Shown here: positions 15,338-24,714 of the stretch, in pieces
How the letters are laid out: each line of letters begins with the position of its first letter
How positions within the stretch are numbered: position 1 is the first letter of the stretch
Assembly: GCA_017501565.1 (NCBI GenBank)
Contig: JAFVWP010000013.1
Span: forward strand, 1 to 57,276
Source: Elusimicrobiaceae bacterium
GTDB lineage: Bacteria > Elusimicrobiota > Elusimicrobia > Elusimicrobiales > Elusimicrobiaceae
Length of the DNA: 57,276 nt
Direction: 5' to 3'
Position numbers and translations under genes: made by a program
Notes under the pieces: model-generated
Told to the model about the DNA's origin: nothing
The model's database searches: none
Seen by the model: only the letters and a program-made list of their open reading frames with translations

Positions 15338-18300
15338 AAACCGCACGGATTTTATTGTGCCTGTTTTTAATCCCCCAATTGGTATTCGGCTCTTATTTAA
15401 GGGCCGAAACCTTGCCGTACCGCTTGGTGGACAGGGACCTGTATGACATTTTTGAAGAAGAACGAAAAGCCAAAGCCGAAGAAGAACTGATCATTAAAGA
15501 CACGCCCGATGATGCCCAGCTTTTAAAATACACCAATGAATTTTGGCGTCAGGCCGTTACAGCGGTGGAAGGCGACTATTCTTTAGACAAAGAGCCGGAG
15601 CCTATTCCGGATTTGACCTTGCTCAACCCTACTTTATCTTTACCCATCTACGGCACGAATATCGCGTTGACCGGGCGCTATGTGATGGGGGTAAAATTAG
15701 ATGCCAAACGCTATATGGAAGATGCCAACAATGACATTGAAGAGCGTAATGTGCGTAATTTTGAAATGTTACAGGAAATGCAAATCAAAATGCAGGGTAA
15801 AATTTTGGACCGCATTTTTGTAGATATTGACTATGACGATAAGCGCGAAGAAGAAAAGACGATCTCTGTGGCTTACCGCGGTAAACCGGGCGAGTTTGTG
15901 CAGGTGGCGGAGTTTGGGGATATTAATTTGTCGCTTCCGCAGACGGAATTTATTGCTTATGAAAAGCAATTATTCGGTGCGAAAATGCACTTGCAACACA
16001 AAGATTTGGATTTACGCATCATCGGCAGCCAAACAAAAGGGTCCAGCAAGCAAAAGCAATTCGTAGGCAGCAGTGTGTTTGAAATTGTGTCCATTGCCGA
16101 TACGGACTATATTCGCCGCACATATTATGACTTGACTTTCGGCGGCAATGTGGGGGTGGATACGGACTGGAGTATGGATATGGGCAATATTGCCCCCGGC
16201 ACCGAAGAAGTGTATTTAGATACCAATACTACCGATGGGGATTATGTGCCCATTTCGCTTACCGCGCAAGATTATGTAACCGGGGAAACTTACGATTCGC
16301 AATTTAAACTTTTACAACGCGGTGTGGACTATACTATTGATTACAACCGCGGAATTATCCAATTTGCCCAATCCCAAAATGCCGCCAGCGCAATAGCCGT
16401 CAATTACCAAAATGTTGCCGGCAAATGGTTAAGTGCCGACCAAAACAAACCTTACTTGATTAAAACCGAAAACGAAAAAGGCATCGGCGGCGGTACTTGT
16501 CCGGCTTATGCCAGCCCGGGGGGGCAAATCGGTTGCCGTTTGGAAATGAAAACATTTTACTCTATCGGTGCCCAACAGATTACGCGCGATAATGGGAAAG
16601 GCAATTTCTTGCTTTCTTTGTTAGATGCCAACGGCCAAGAAGTAGGCTATTCTGCCAGCCCTAATCAGGTGTATCCGAGCACTATTGAGGTAGATTTTGA
16701 TAAAGGTATTTTTGAATTGCAAAGCCGTATGACCGATGACTTGGGTTTGTATAACACGACCCCCATCTCTTCCAAAAACCGCACTTTTAAAATAGAGTAC
16801 ACTTCCACGGTTAAAACTTATTTCGTAGAAGCGGATATGGTAGTAGAATCGGAATCGGTCAAATTAAACGGCCGCCAATTGCAACGCAACAATGATTATT
16901 ACATTGACTATACTTCCGGCTTTATCACTTTTTACAAAGGCGACCAGATTACCGAAAATGCCGTCATAGATATTTCTTATGATACCACCAACGGATCCAA
17001 TTCCAATAACTCTTTAATCGGGGGGCGTTTGGATTATAAACTTTTTGACAAAATCAAATTGGGCTCCACCATTTTAAAGGAAGGGTGGGACCAGCCGGAC
17101 TCTGTGCCGCAAGTGGGCAATTACGCCAAAGATTTGTTGGTGTACGGCGCCGATATTAATGCCAAAGATGTAAAAGTAAGTGAGCAGGTATCGGTAGATT
17201 TCGGTGCAGAAATTGCCAAGAGCATTAAAGACGAAAACGTATATGGTTACGCCATGATAGACAGCATGAACGAAACCAATATCCAGGTGGGGGGAAGCCG
17301 CGTATTTTATGATTGGAACATCGCCGCCAACCCGAATGATAAACCTTCCTTTTTAGATTCGCTTTCTTGGGATACACAAGAGTTGCCGGTGTTGGAGATT
17401 AATCCCAATGCGGTGAGCAGTTATAACGAAAAACAACAAGTATTGGTCATTAATTATGACTTTACCAAACCGCAAACAACAGGCTTGGGCCTTTTTGCTG
17501 AGCACGACGAGCTTTCTATTGTTTATCCGTTGAGTGACAGCGGTGTGGACTTGTCCGACAAGACCTCTTTTGAATTAACCCTGCTGGGGGAAGGTGCGTC
17601 CGTAGCGGCCCCGCAACTGAATGTTACGTTTGGTAATATCAGCGAATATTCCGACTCTGCCAACCGCATAGATGCCGCCGCGCCTTTGGTGCCGGGAGAG
17701 AATGGTATGGTTACGGCTTGCAGCCCCAATACAGCAGGGGCCCCCAAGACCGAAGACGTAAAGTGTTTGGAAACGTTAGCCCCTAACGAAGACCGCGGTT
17801 GGATTTTTACCAACCCGGACGGCACAACCCAACGTTTTGACCCTTTTGCCAGAAATATTTATAACCCCGAACGCCAACCCAACGGACGCATTGACAGCCA
17901 GGATTTAAACCATAACGGAAAATATGACCCCGAAGACAGCCGTGTAGGGGGCCATTTCGGTTATATGGGCGAAGCTATTAAAGGCATGACCGACAACCGC
18001 CTTTCTTTTGACGGCTGGCGTACGTTTACAACGCCTTTGTTGGTGTCGGACAAAAACCGCTGGAACGCCGTGCGTCATTTGCGCATTACCTTAAAGTTAA
18101 CTGATGAAATGAAGGCGGCAGGGAAACTGAAGGGTACGATTAAAATTGCCAATGTGGCTTTGTCGGGTACGGCTTGGAACCCGCAAGAAGGGACGGACCC
18201 GAGTCTCTTTTCCGTTTCCGGTATCAATAACGTAGACAATACAACCTATGTGCCTATCTTTAGCCCCAACAGCGGAGACGGCTTAGCCGTATTTAACCAA

Positions 18301-20754
18301 TTGTACGGCTCCGTATCCAATTACAAGGCTCATACTAAAACGGCCAATATTAAGGACCAATCCTTAAATATTGCCTATAATATTTCTGCCGACAAGAGAG
18401 ACACTTTGTTTGCCAACCGCAACTTTAAAACCATGGATTTTACGCAACATAAAGAGTTCCGCTTTTTACTTTACAGCAAAAACCAAAATCCGGGTGCGGA
18501 ATTTTTTATGAAAGTCGGTACGGACGAAAACTACGATAAAATCATTGTTCCGTTGGATTTCGGCACCGCCACCTGGCGTTTGATTACCCTTAAAATGGTA
18601 GATAAAAATGCTGACGGAATTACCGACACGTTTGAAAATATTTCCCCGGCAGAGTATGGCGTACAGGTGCGCAGTAAGCGCAGTTTGGGCGGAGTGATGA
18701 ATTTCAAAAAAATCAGTATGATTATGGCCGGGGTAGAAGCCACCAGCCGTGAGGAAAACGGCAACGAAGTTTTTACCGGCACCGGTGGCAGCGGCGAAGT
18801 GTGGCTGAATGTTATTCACTTGGCAGACTCCGTAACCACAGACGGCACCGCTTATAAAGTGGACGGCGCGGTGCGCTTAAACGAATGGGGCAGTGCCGGG
18901 GCCAAATATAAATATATGGACGGCGATTTTGAAACCCCGCTGAGCGTATCTAAAGACCAAGAAGTGACTGAAGAAGAATATTTCTTAAAAGTGGACCGCG
19001 TGAAACATTTTCCGATGGAAGCTACGTTTAACCGCAGTAAAATCGTAACTCCCAACGTGGCCGATACCACCGATTATAACACCATCAGCACATTAGATAA
19101 AGGCGCGGTGGAGCGTCAACAAGCCCAAGTGCGCGGGGATTTTATTAAAGAGAATTTGCCCAAAATCGGCTTGCAGTACAGCATGGATCAGGTGGAATAT
19201 GACTTGATGAAAAGAAAAGATAAAGAGCAAACTTATGCCCTTACGTTAAGCCATGAAACGCAAGGAGCGTTTAAGAGTGTCAATGCCGGGTATTCTTATA
19301 CAGATACGTCCATTCATTATGCACAAGAAAAACATACCGACAATAACTACAACACCGAAGAACAAACCCAACGTATGAATGTGAAAGTAAATTATACGCC
19401 GCATAAAAACTTTAACTTTACACCTACTTATAGCCTGACCCAAAGTAAAGAAGAACGCACCCAATACAAAACGGGCGATGCCTACCGCCGCCGTTATCCG
19501 AAAGGAATGAATCAAAGCACCGGCTTTAACAGCACATGGCGTATTGCCAAGTGGTTGGCTCCTTCGTTTAGCTATAATATTTCCACTACGGAAACCAACA
19601 ACCTGACCGAAAAAATTTTTAATAAAGGAAAAGCAGACGAGAAAACCTTTGAACCGGGTGACTTAAAGAGTTTGAACCGCAATGCAGACGGCGGCATTTC
19701 TTTAACCTTAAACGGAAACGAAATTTTGCCGCAAAGCAAATTATTCAAAAACTTTGTTATTTCTTCCAGCTACCGCTTGCAAGATGCCGATGCGTGGAAC
19801 TATGTAGATGACCGCTTTGACGGCAGAAAAGAACTTTGGATCCGTTCTTCTCTGTCCGGCACCGGAAAATATGCCAATCGCCAAAGCCTGATTTTGCGCG
19901 ATACGTTTACTTCTTCCCAAAGATGGACGCCGCTGGCCGAATATCAATTCGGCAGTCAGCTCTCGCCCTTGAAAACAATTTCATTGTTAAACAACTTTAC
20001 GCACAGCGTCCAACAAAACAACCAAACCGGTACCGCCTATGAAAGCAAAAGTATGACGTTGCCGGATATGGTGTTTTCCATTTCGGATTTGGAAAAATTC
20101 TTTTTTGCCAGCCGTTGGGTCAGCTCTACCAATTTAAAATTACGTTATAGCGAAATAGCCAGCACCAATATCGGCAGTGATGAAAAAACCGAGCGTAAAT
20201 ACGGCGGAGACTTGCGCTTCTTACTCTTTAATACGTTTGATACGATTTTGGTATATGACAAACAAGACAGCTGGAAAGACGACTTGCGCGCTCGGGAAAG
20301 TTTGGAAGATGTAGCCGGGGAAGATTTCTCCGCGCAAACTTCTTTCTTTATGGGCAATTGGCGCTTTACGCCGAAAGTAATGTATAGCAAATATGAAAAG
20401 CGTTTGGTGCGCGGGCAACTGAGCCAAAGCAGTACCGAAATTACGCCGAGCCTGAACGTTCGTCTGGACTTTAACCTTCCGCGTGGGGTGAAATTACCTT
20501 TCTTAAACAGAATGTATAATGCCACCAACCGCGTTATTTGGAACAGCACATTAGCCTATACCAAGCGCAAATCCCCGGTAGAAGTGAACAATAACTATGA
20601 TATGCTGGATTTAACTTCTTCTTTAGATTATGAACTTTCCCAAAACCTGCGCTTAAATGTAGCGGGCGGGGTGCAGTGGTTGAACCACGCTTATGTGGCG
20701 ACCGAAGATTATATGGCGTATAATTTAGCGGCCAATGTTACGGTGCAATTCTAA
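15334..20754 (+). CDS. SprA-like giant outer-membrane beta-barrel protein
   Basis: 1806 residues with a signal peptide (ARILLCLFLIPQLVFGSYLRA) and a terminal Phe (NVTVQF), as in outer-membrane barrels. Residues about 155-265 read like the N-terminal region of SprA, the type IX secretion translocon of Bacteroidetes: AEFGDINLSLPQTEFIAYEK, LFGAKMHLQHKDLDLRIIGS and the following FEIVSIADTDYIRRTYY correspond to the SprA pattern of GNVSLPL...SLFGIKT.LQFGKLT...FE..AD.Y...RHY. Repeated strand units such as LLQRGVDYTIDYNRGIIQF follow. Near 848-870 an Asp/Asn-rich loop (DSQDLNHNGKYDPED) looks like a calcium-binding EF-hand-like site. The last 500 residues are alternating strands. It is shorter than SprA (about 2400). 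No other type IX genes are in the window, so the role (secretion pore, large-substrate translocon or adhesin) is open. Confidence 0.75.
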   Translation: MKTARILLCLFLIPQLVFGSYLRAETLPYRLVDRDLYDIFEEERKAKAEEELIIKDTPDDAQLLKYTNEFWRQAVTAVEGDYSLDKEPEPIPDLTLLNPTLSLPIYGTNIALTGRYVMGVKLDAKRYMEDANNDIEERNVRNFEMLQEMQIKMQGKILDRIFVDIDYDDKREEEKTISVAYRGKPGEFVQVAEFGDINLSLPQTEFIAYEKQLFGAKMHLQHKDLDLRIIGSQTKGSSKQKQFVGSSVFEIVSIADTDYIRRTYYDLTFGGNVGVDTDWSMDMGNIAPGTEEVYLDTNTTDGDYVPISLTAQDYVTGETYDSQFKLLQRGVDYTIDYNRGIIQFAQSQNAASAIAVNYQNVAGKWLSADQNKPYLIKTENEKGIGGGTCPAYASPGGQIGCRLEMKTFYSIGAQQITRDNGKGNFLLSLLDANGQEVGYSASPNQVYPSTIEVDFDKGIFELQSRMTDDLGLYNTTPISSKNRTFKIEYTSTVKTYFVEADMVVESESVKLNGRQLQRNNDYYIDYTSGFITFYKGDQITENAVIDISYDTTNGSNSNNSLIGGRLDYKLFDKIKLGSTILKEGWDQPDSVPQVGNYAKDLLVYGADINAKDVKVSEQVSVDFGAEIAKSIKDENVYGYAMIDSMNETNIQVGGSRVFYDWNIAANPNDKPSFLDSLSWDTQELPVLEINPNAVSSYNEKQQVLVINYDFTKPQTTGLGLFAEHDELSIVYPLSDSGVDLSDKTSFELTLLGEGASVAAPQLNVTFGNISEYSDSANRIDAAAPLVPGENGMVTACSPNTAGAPKTEDVKCLETLAPNEDRGWIFTNPDGTTQRFDPFARNIYNPERQPNGRIDSQDLNHNGKYDPEDSRVGGHFGYMGEAIKGMTDNRLSFDGWRTFTTPLLVSDKNRWNAVRHLRITLKLTDEMKAAGKLKGTIKIANVALSGTAWNPQEGTDPSLFSVSGINNVDNTTYVPIFSPNSGDGLAVFNQLYGSVSNYKAHTKTANIKDQSLNIAYNISADKRDTLFANRNFKTMDFTQHKEFRFLLYSKNQNPGAEFFMKVGTDENYDKIIVPLDFGTATWRLITLKMVDKNADGITDTFENISPAEYGVQVRSKRSLGGVMNFKKISMIMAGVEATSREENGNEVFTGTGGSGEVWLNVIHLADSVTTDGTAYKVDGAVRLNEWGSAGAKYKYMDGDFETPLSVSKDQEVTEEEYFLKVDRVKHFPMEATFNRSKIVTPNVADTTDYNTISTLDKGAVERQQAQVRGDFIKENLPKIGLQYSMDQVEYDLMKRKDKEQTYALTLSHETQGAFKSVNAGYSYTDTSIHYAQEKHTDNNYNTEEQTQRMNVKVNYTPHKNFNFTPTYSLTQSKEERTQYKTGDAYRRRYPKGMNQSTGFNSTWRIAKWLAPSFSYNISTTETNNLTEKIFNKGKADEKTFEPGDLKSLNRNADGGISLTLNGNEILPQSKLFKNFVISSSYRLQDADAWNYVDDRFDGRKELWIRSSLSGTGKYANRQSLILRDTFTSSQRWTPLAEYQFGSQLSPLKTISLLNNFTHSVQQNNQTGTAYESKSMTLPDMVFSISDLEKFFFASRWVSSTNLKLRYSEIASTNIGSDEKTERKYGGDLRFLLFNTFDTILVYDKQDSWKDDLRARESLEDVAGEDFSAQTSFFMGNWRFTPKVMYSKYEKRLVRGQLSQSSTEITPSLNVRLDFNLPRGVKLPFLNRMYNATNRVIWNSTLAYTKRKSPVEVNNNYDMLDLTSSLDYELSQNLRLNVAGGVQWLNHAYVATEDYMAYNLAANVTVQF

Positions 20755-21481
20755 TTTTTTCAAGAAAGTAAAAGACTTTCTGTTGTACCTTTTTTTGCCG
20801 GATACCTGTTATGGGTGTCGGGCGGATTTACCGATGGGGGCTTGCGGGCCGCTTTGTGTGCATTGCCAAACGCATATTCAAACGCCGGGCCCTTTGATTT
20901 GCGCCCGTTGCGGTAAGCCTTTACCGGACGGCGGAGCGCATTGTTATCATTGCCGGGGCTCAAAAGGAAAAAATTTTAAGTGCAAAATAATTCGTTCCGC
21001 CGTTGTGTTCGGCCCGCAAGTGCGCGCAGTAGTGCACGCTTTTAAGTATCAGGACCGGGGTTATTTGTCCGGTTTTTTAGCCGAACGCATGGCGCAAGAA
21101 TGGGATAACTATCCGCCGCTGTCACAGGCCGAGTTATTGGTCCCTGTGCCGCTTTTTTATAAAAAAGAGAAACAGCGCGGATATAATCAGGCGGCCCTTT
21201 TAGCCGAAAAATTAGCCCGGCTTAAGAATATGGCTTGGGATAAACACACCTTAAAACGCCTGCGCAATACCCGCAGCCAAACCGAGCTTGGGCGGGAAGG
21301 ACGCCTGCAAAATATGCAAGGGGCTTTTGTCTGTGAGCGCCCCGAAGCCGTAAAAGGAAAAGTGATTTTGCTGATAGATGATGTGGCCACCACGGGTGCT
21401 ACGTTGGAAGGGTGCGCCACGGCACTCAAAGCCGCCGGTGCTAAAAAAGTGATGGCCTACACTTTTGCGCGGGAAGTATAA
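20735..21481 (+). CDS. comF: ComF-family phosphoribosyltransferase-like protein
   Basis: 248 residues. An N-terminal zinc-ribbon with paired cysteines (CYGC, CVHC, CARC, CYHC) is followed by a PRTase-fold domain with LVPVPLFYKKEKQRGYNQAALLA and the PRPP loop VILLIDDVATTGATL. ComF proteins are needed for natural transformation in several bacteria, after DNA entry; type IV pili and pilT in this window would fit a competence role, though ComF also occurs in non-competent bacteria. The start overlaps the end of the SprA-like gene by 20 bp, so it is probably translated by coupling. Confidence 0.9.
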   Translation: MLRCNSNFFKKVKDFLLYLFLPDTCYGCRADLPMGACGPLCVHCQTHIQTPGPLICARCGKPLPDGGAHCYHCRGSKGKNFKCKIIRSAVVFGPQVRAVVHAFKYQDRGYLSGFLAERMAQEWDNYPPLSQAELLVPVPLFYKKEKQRGYNQAALLAEKLARLKNMAWDKHTLKRLRNTRSQTELGREGRLQNMQGAFVCERPEAVKGKVILLIDDVATTGATLEGCATALKAAGAKKVMAYTFAREV

Positions 21482-21515
21482 GCGCGAAAAGGTGCGTAGA
21501 CAGCGGCAAAATTAC

Positions 21516-21521
21516 TATAAT
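21516..21521 (+). promoter_or_regulatory. -10 element of waaA (predicted leaderless)
   Basis: TATAAT lies 7 nt before ATG 21529. The first possible ATG (21520) overlaps the -10 itself, so it cannot be in a transcript made from this promoter. Confidence 0.55.
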
Positions 21522-21528
21522 GAAATAT

Positions 21529-22809
21529 ATGGGCAGATTATTGCTGTTTCTTACAAATTTGGCGTTTCCGTTTGCCGCGTTAGGCGTGCTGTTGGGGTTT
21601 GTTTTTTCGGCCCGCCGCCGCGTATTGAAAACGCTTTGGCAAGAACTCAAAGAACGTTTTGCTATGGAAGAAGAAGGCTCTATTCCGCAAGACGCGCTTT
21701 GGGTGCATTGTGCCAGCGTAGGGGAAGTGAAATCGGTAACGTCTTTGTTAAAAGAGTTAAAAAAATTTTATAAAAAAGAATTGGTGGTTACCACTTCTAC
21801 GGTAGCCGGCAAAGCCGAAGCCCAAAAAAATCCCGATATTGCCAAAGCGCTCTTGGCTCCCTTAGACTTTTATCCCTTTAGCCGCCGTTTTATTAAAATT
21901 GCCCGACCGCACCGCTTGCTGATTGTGGAGCGCGAAATTTGGCCGAATATGATTTACGCCGCCGAAAAGGCCGGTATTGCCGTAATGCTGATTAATGCCC
22001 GTATTTCTCAAAAAAGTACCAAAGCCTATCGGTGGATTAAACCGCTTTTTAATATGATTTTTTCCCGCATTGCATTGGCCGCCTTGCAAGAAGACGATGC
22101 CGCCAAACGTTATGCCAGCCTGGGTTTGCCGAAAGAGAAAATCTTTGTTTGCGGTAACGTAAAATATGACACGCTAAATGATAAACCCGCTAAAACGAAA
22201 GAAGTAAATGCCTTGATTAAAAAACTGAAATGGAACGACTGCCCTATTTTGGTATGCGGCAGCACGCACCCTTTGGAAGAAGAAATTATTTTAAAATCTG
22301 CTCCCGCCTGGGCCGAAAAAGGCATTAAAATTATTTTTGCTCCGCGCCATTTGGAACGGCGGGAAGAAATAAAGGCGAACTTGCAAAAACAACCGCTTGC
22401 TTTTGGTATGCTCAGCGAAAAGAAATTTCCTAAAAATACCGCCATTTTATGTGCCGACACTATGGGCTTTTTACAATCCTTATATGCCTGTGCACAGATT
22501 GCTTTTGTCGGCGGGAGTATTGCTCCGCGCGGTGCGCATAATTTATTAGAGCCCGCTATTTTGGGCAAAATCGTTTTGTTTGGAAAAAGTTTCTATAATA
22601 CGCCCGACACGGCGCATGCGTTGTTAGCCAGCGGCGGCGGTGTATTGGTAGATGCAAACAATTTAAAGGCGGCTGTCTTGCGCTTGGTGCAAGATGAAGC
22701 TGCTTTAGAAAATATGGCCGCCAAGGCGCGCCAAACGGCTCTTAGCTTTAAAGGAGCCACCCAAAAAATAATGGGAGTAGTGAAAGAATATGAACGAAAA
22801 ACAACCTAA
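21529..22809 (+). CDS. waaA: 3-deoxy-D-manno-octulosonic acid (Kdo) transferase WaaA/KdtA
   Basis: GT30 glycosyltransferase that adds Kdo to lipid A precursors at the cytoplasmic face of the inner membrane. Visible motifs: N-terminal membrane anchor (LLLFLTNLAFPFAALGVLLG), VHCASVGEV, the catalytic-region VEREIWPN, NVKYD, the C-terminal donor site FVGGSIAPRGAHNLLEPA. About 426 residues, normal for the family. The annotated frame opens at 21520 (MKYMGR), but the -10 placement favours Met4. A lone waaA shows that the organism makes Kdo-containing LPS. It overlaps the GT9 gene by 20 bp. Confidence 0.94.
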   Translation: MGRLLLFLTNLAFPFAALGVLLGFVFSARRRVLKTLWQELKERFAMEEEGSIPQDALWVHCASVGEVKSVTSLLKELKKFYKKELVVTTSTVAGKAEAQKNPDIAKALLAPLDFYPFSRRFIKIARPHRLLIVEREIWPNMIYAAEKAGIAVMLINARISQKSTKAYRWIKPLFNMIFSRIALAALQEDDAAKRYASLGLPKEKIFVCGNVKYDTLNDKPAKTKEVNALIKKLKWNDCPILVCGSTHPLEEEIILKSAPAWAEKGIKIIFAPRHLERREEIKANLQKQPLAFGMLSEKKFPKNTAILCADTMGFLQSLYACAQIAFVGGSIAPRGAHNLLEPAILGKIVLFGKSFYNTPDTAHALLASGGGVLVDANNLKAAVLRLVQDEAALENMAAKARQTALSFKGATQKIMGVVKEYERKTT

Positions 22810-24319
22810 AATTTTAGTGGTCCGTTTCTCTTCTTTAGGCGATATTGTATTATCTTCTCCGGTATACAAAAACCTAAAAGCAAAATGGCCCAATAGCCAC
22901 ATTACCCTGCTTGTCAAACCGCAGTTTGCTCAAGTATTGGCCGGACACCCGGACATTGACGAAATTATGGTTGCCAAAAAAGGTTTGTTTGGCAATATCA
23001 GCCAAGTGCGCGCTGGGCAATTTACCCACTTCTTGGATTTGCATGCCACTTTAAAAAGCATCTTATTGGGTTTTTTCAGCCGTATCCCCAACAAGTTGCG
23101 TTACAGCAAAAACCCGATAGCCCGCCGCTTATATGTGCGCTTTAAAAAGAATTCTCCCGTCTTGGAAAAACACACCTTGCAACGCTATTTGGAAGCTTTA
23201 AAAGCGTGGGACGTGCCTGTGGTGTATAAAAAGCCCGAGCTGAGCGATTGGGCCTACAAACACGCCAACTTGGACGGCAAAAAAATCAATAAAATTGCCA
23301 TTTTCCAAACTTCCTTTATCGGAGACAGCGTTTTGACCACCCCCTTGGTGCAAAAAACCGCTAAATTGTTCCCCGATGCCAAAATTTTGGTGATTACCCG
23401 CCCCCAAACCGACGATATTTTCCGTCCGATGAAAGAAGTGGACGAAATTATCTTAAATGATAAAAAAGGTTGGAACAAAATTTTAGGCGTATGGAAAACC
23501 GCTAAAGCGATTAAAGCGGCCGGTGTGGATATTTTGTTGGTGCCTCACCGCAGCTTTCGCAGTGCTTTGATTGCCTGGTTGAGTAAAGTGCCTATCCGCA
23601 TCGGTTTTACTTCCAGCGAAGGTTGGTTCTTTTATACCAAAACGGTGCCTTTCAATTGGATGATTCACGATGCAGAGCGCAACTTGTCTTTATTGCATGG
23701 CATTGTAAAGGAAAACTTCAAAGCCGAAAAGCTGAATATGCGCTATGCTCCCAGCGCTGAAGAAAATGTAGCCCGCCTGATGAAAGATTTTAACTTGGAA
23801 GGTAAAACCTTAATCGGTATTCATCCGGGCTCTGCCTGGCCTACCAAATGTTGGCCGGCCGAAAACTATATTGAGCTGATCAGCCGTATTCAAACTGAGC
23901 TGAAACTGCAAGCCGTAGTGGTCGGCGGAGCCAGCGATGCGGATTTGGGTGAAAAAATCTGTCAGCTCTCCAACGGACATTGTGCCAGCCTGTGCGGTAA
24001 GACCAGCTTGTCTGATTTGATGGCTTTGATGGGTAAGTTTAAATTATTCATCACCAACGATTCCGGGCCGATGCATATTGCCACTGCCTTTGGCGTGCCG
24101 ACCTTGGGTATCTTTGGGCCGACCACTCGTGAGTTGGGCTTTTTCCCGTATGGTCAAGACAGCCGCGTTATTGAAGTAAAAGGCTTGGATTGCCGTCCCT
24201 GTGCTTTGCATGGCGGTAAAAAATGCCCGAAAGGCCACTTCAAATGTATGCGCATGATCTCCGTAGATGATGTGTTCAACGTGGTCAAAGATATGTTGAA
24301 AGAAAAGAAAGTAATTTAG
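22790..24319 (+). CDS. Heptosyltransferase-like GT9 protein with a duplicated N-terminal domain
   Basis: 509 residues, against about 340-350 for ordinary WaaC/WaaF. Residues 167-509 form a complete GT9 enzyme: acceptor-side IAIFQTSFIGDSVLTTPLVQ, donor-side IGIHPGSAWPTKCWP and TNDSGPMHIATAFGVPTLGIFGPT, with a Cys-rich end (CRPCALHGGKKCPKGHFKCM) often seen in this family. Residues 7-150 are a second copy of only the N-terminal Rossmann half, ILVVRFSSLGDIVLSSPVYK, without a donor domain. So this is an N-half plus full-length fusion. Function: addition of heptose or a similar sugar to the LPS inner core after WaaA. The two copies are well diverged, so the fusion is not recent. A terminator follows. 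Confidence 0.9.
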   Translation: MNEKQPKILVVRFSSLGDIVLSSPVYKNLKAKWPNSHITLLVKPQFAQVLAGHPDIDEIMVAKKGLFGNISQVRAGQFTHFLDLHATLKSILLGFFSRIPNKLRYSKNPIARRLYVRFKKNSPVLEKHTLQRYLEALKAWDVPVVYKKPELSDWAYKHANLDGKKINKIAIFQTSFIGDSVLTTPLVQKTAKLFPDAKILVITRPQTDDIFRPMKEVDEIILNDKKGWNKILGVWKTAKAIKAAGVDILLVPHRSFRSALIAWLSKVPIRIGFTSSEGWFFYTKTVPFNWMIHDAERNLSLLHGIVKENFKAEKLNMRYAPSAEENVARLMKDFNLEGKTLIGIHPGSAWPTKCWPAENYIELISRIQTELKLQAVVVGGASDADLGEKICQLSNGHCASLCGKTSLSDLMALMGKFKLFITNDSGPMHIATAFGVPTLGIFGPTTRELGFFPYGQDSRVIEVKGLDCRPCALHGGKKCPKGHFKCMRMISVDDVFNVVKDMLKEKKVI

Positions 24320-24333
24320 GTTGTTGTTAATAT

Positions 24334-24364
24334 AAAAAGCCGCTCTTAAAAGAGCGGCTTTTTT
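24334..24364 (+). terminator. Rho-independent terminator after the GT9 gene
   Basis: Stem AAAAGCCGCTCTT/AAGAGCGGCTTTT with a short AA loop, followed by T's. It lies between the GT9 gene and the 3' end of rnpB; the A-run before the stem gives a U-tract on the other strand, so it may end rnpB transcription too. Confidence 0.9.
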
Positions 24365-24378
24365 CATGATGAGATATA

Positions 24379-24710
24379 ATGACAGCCCATACCCCAGATT
24401 CTGTCAGGCATTGCTGCCTGTGAGAACCATTACTCTAAGCGGCCTACTCTGTCTCTGACGCGGGACACGTATGGACATATTTGGCCTTGCTCCCCGCGGG
24501 GTTTGCCCTGCCGCACGCGTTGCCTTGTGCGCGGTGCGCTCTTACCGCACCTTTTCACCCTTGCCCGAAGGCGGTTTGTTTTCTGTGGCACTTTCCGTCC
24601 GTATGGCTTTTACCCCATACGTCCCAACCTTTCGGTTGGCGCGTTTCCCTGTGAAGTCCGGAAGTTCCTCCCCAAGCGTAAACGCCCAAGGCGGTTCTCT
24701 AGGCTGTCAA
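24379..24710 (-). ncRNA. rnpB: RNase P RNA (bacterial class A)
   Basis: The catalytic RNA that matures tRNA 5' ends. Minus-strand landmarks in order: P1 5' strand GACAGCC (24702-24708), GAGGAACTTCCGGAC, CAGAAAACAAACCGCC, AAGGGTGAAAAGGTGCGGT followed by AAGAGCGCACCG, GGAGCAAGGCCAAATA, ACAGAATCTGGGGTATGG, and the P1 3' strand GGCTGTC (24381-24387). These match the conserved regions of the E. coli molecule in order and spacing. Two deviations are notable: paired changes in helix P4 (see findings), and GGC in place of GGU in the L15 loop. About 332 nt, with ends set from P1. The 5' end is only about 5 nt from the rnhA stop, so a common primary transcript followed by processing is possible. Confidence 0.93.
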
Positions 24711-24714
24711 ATTG

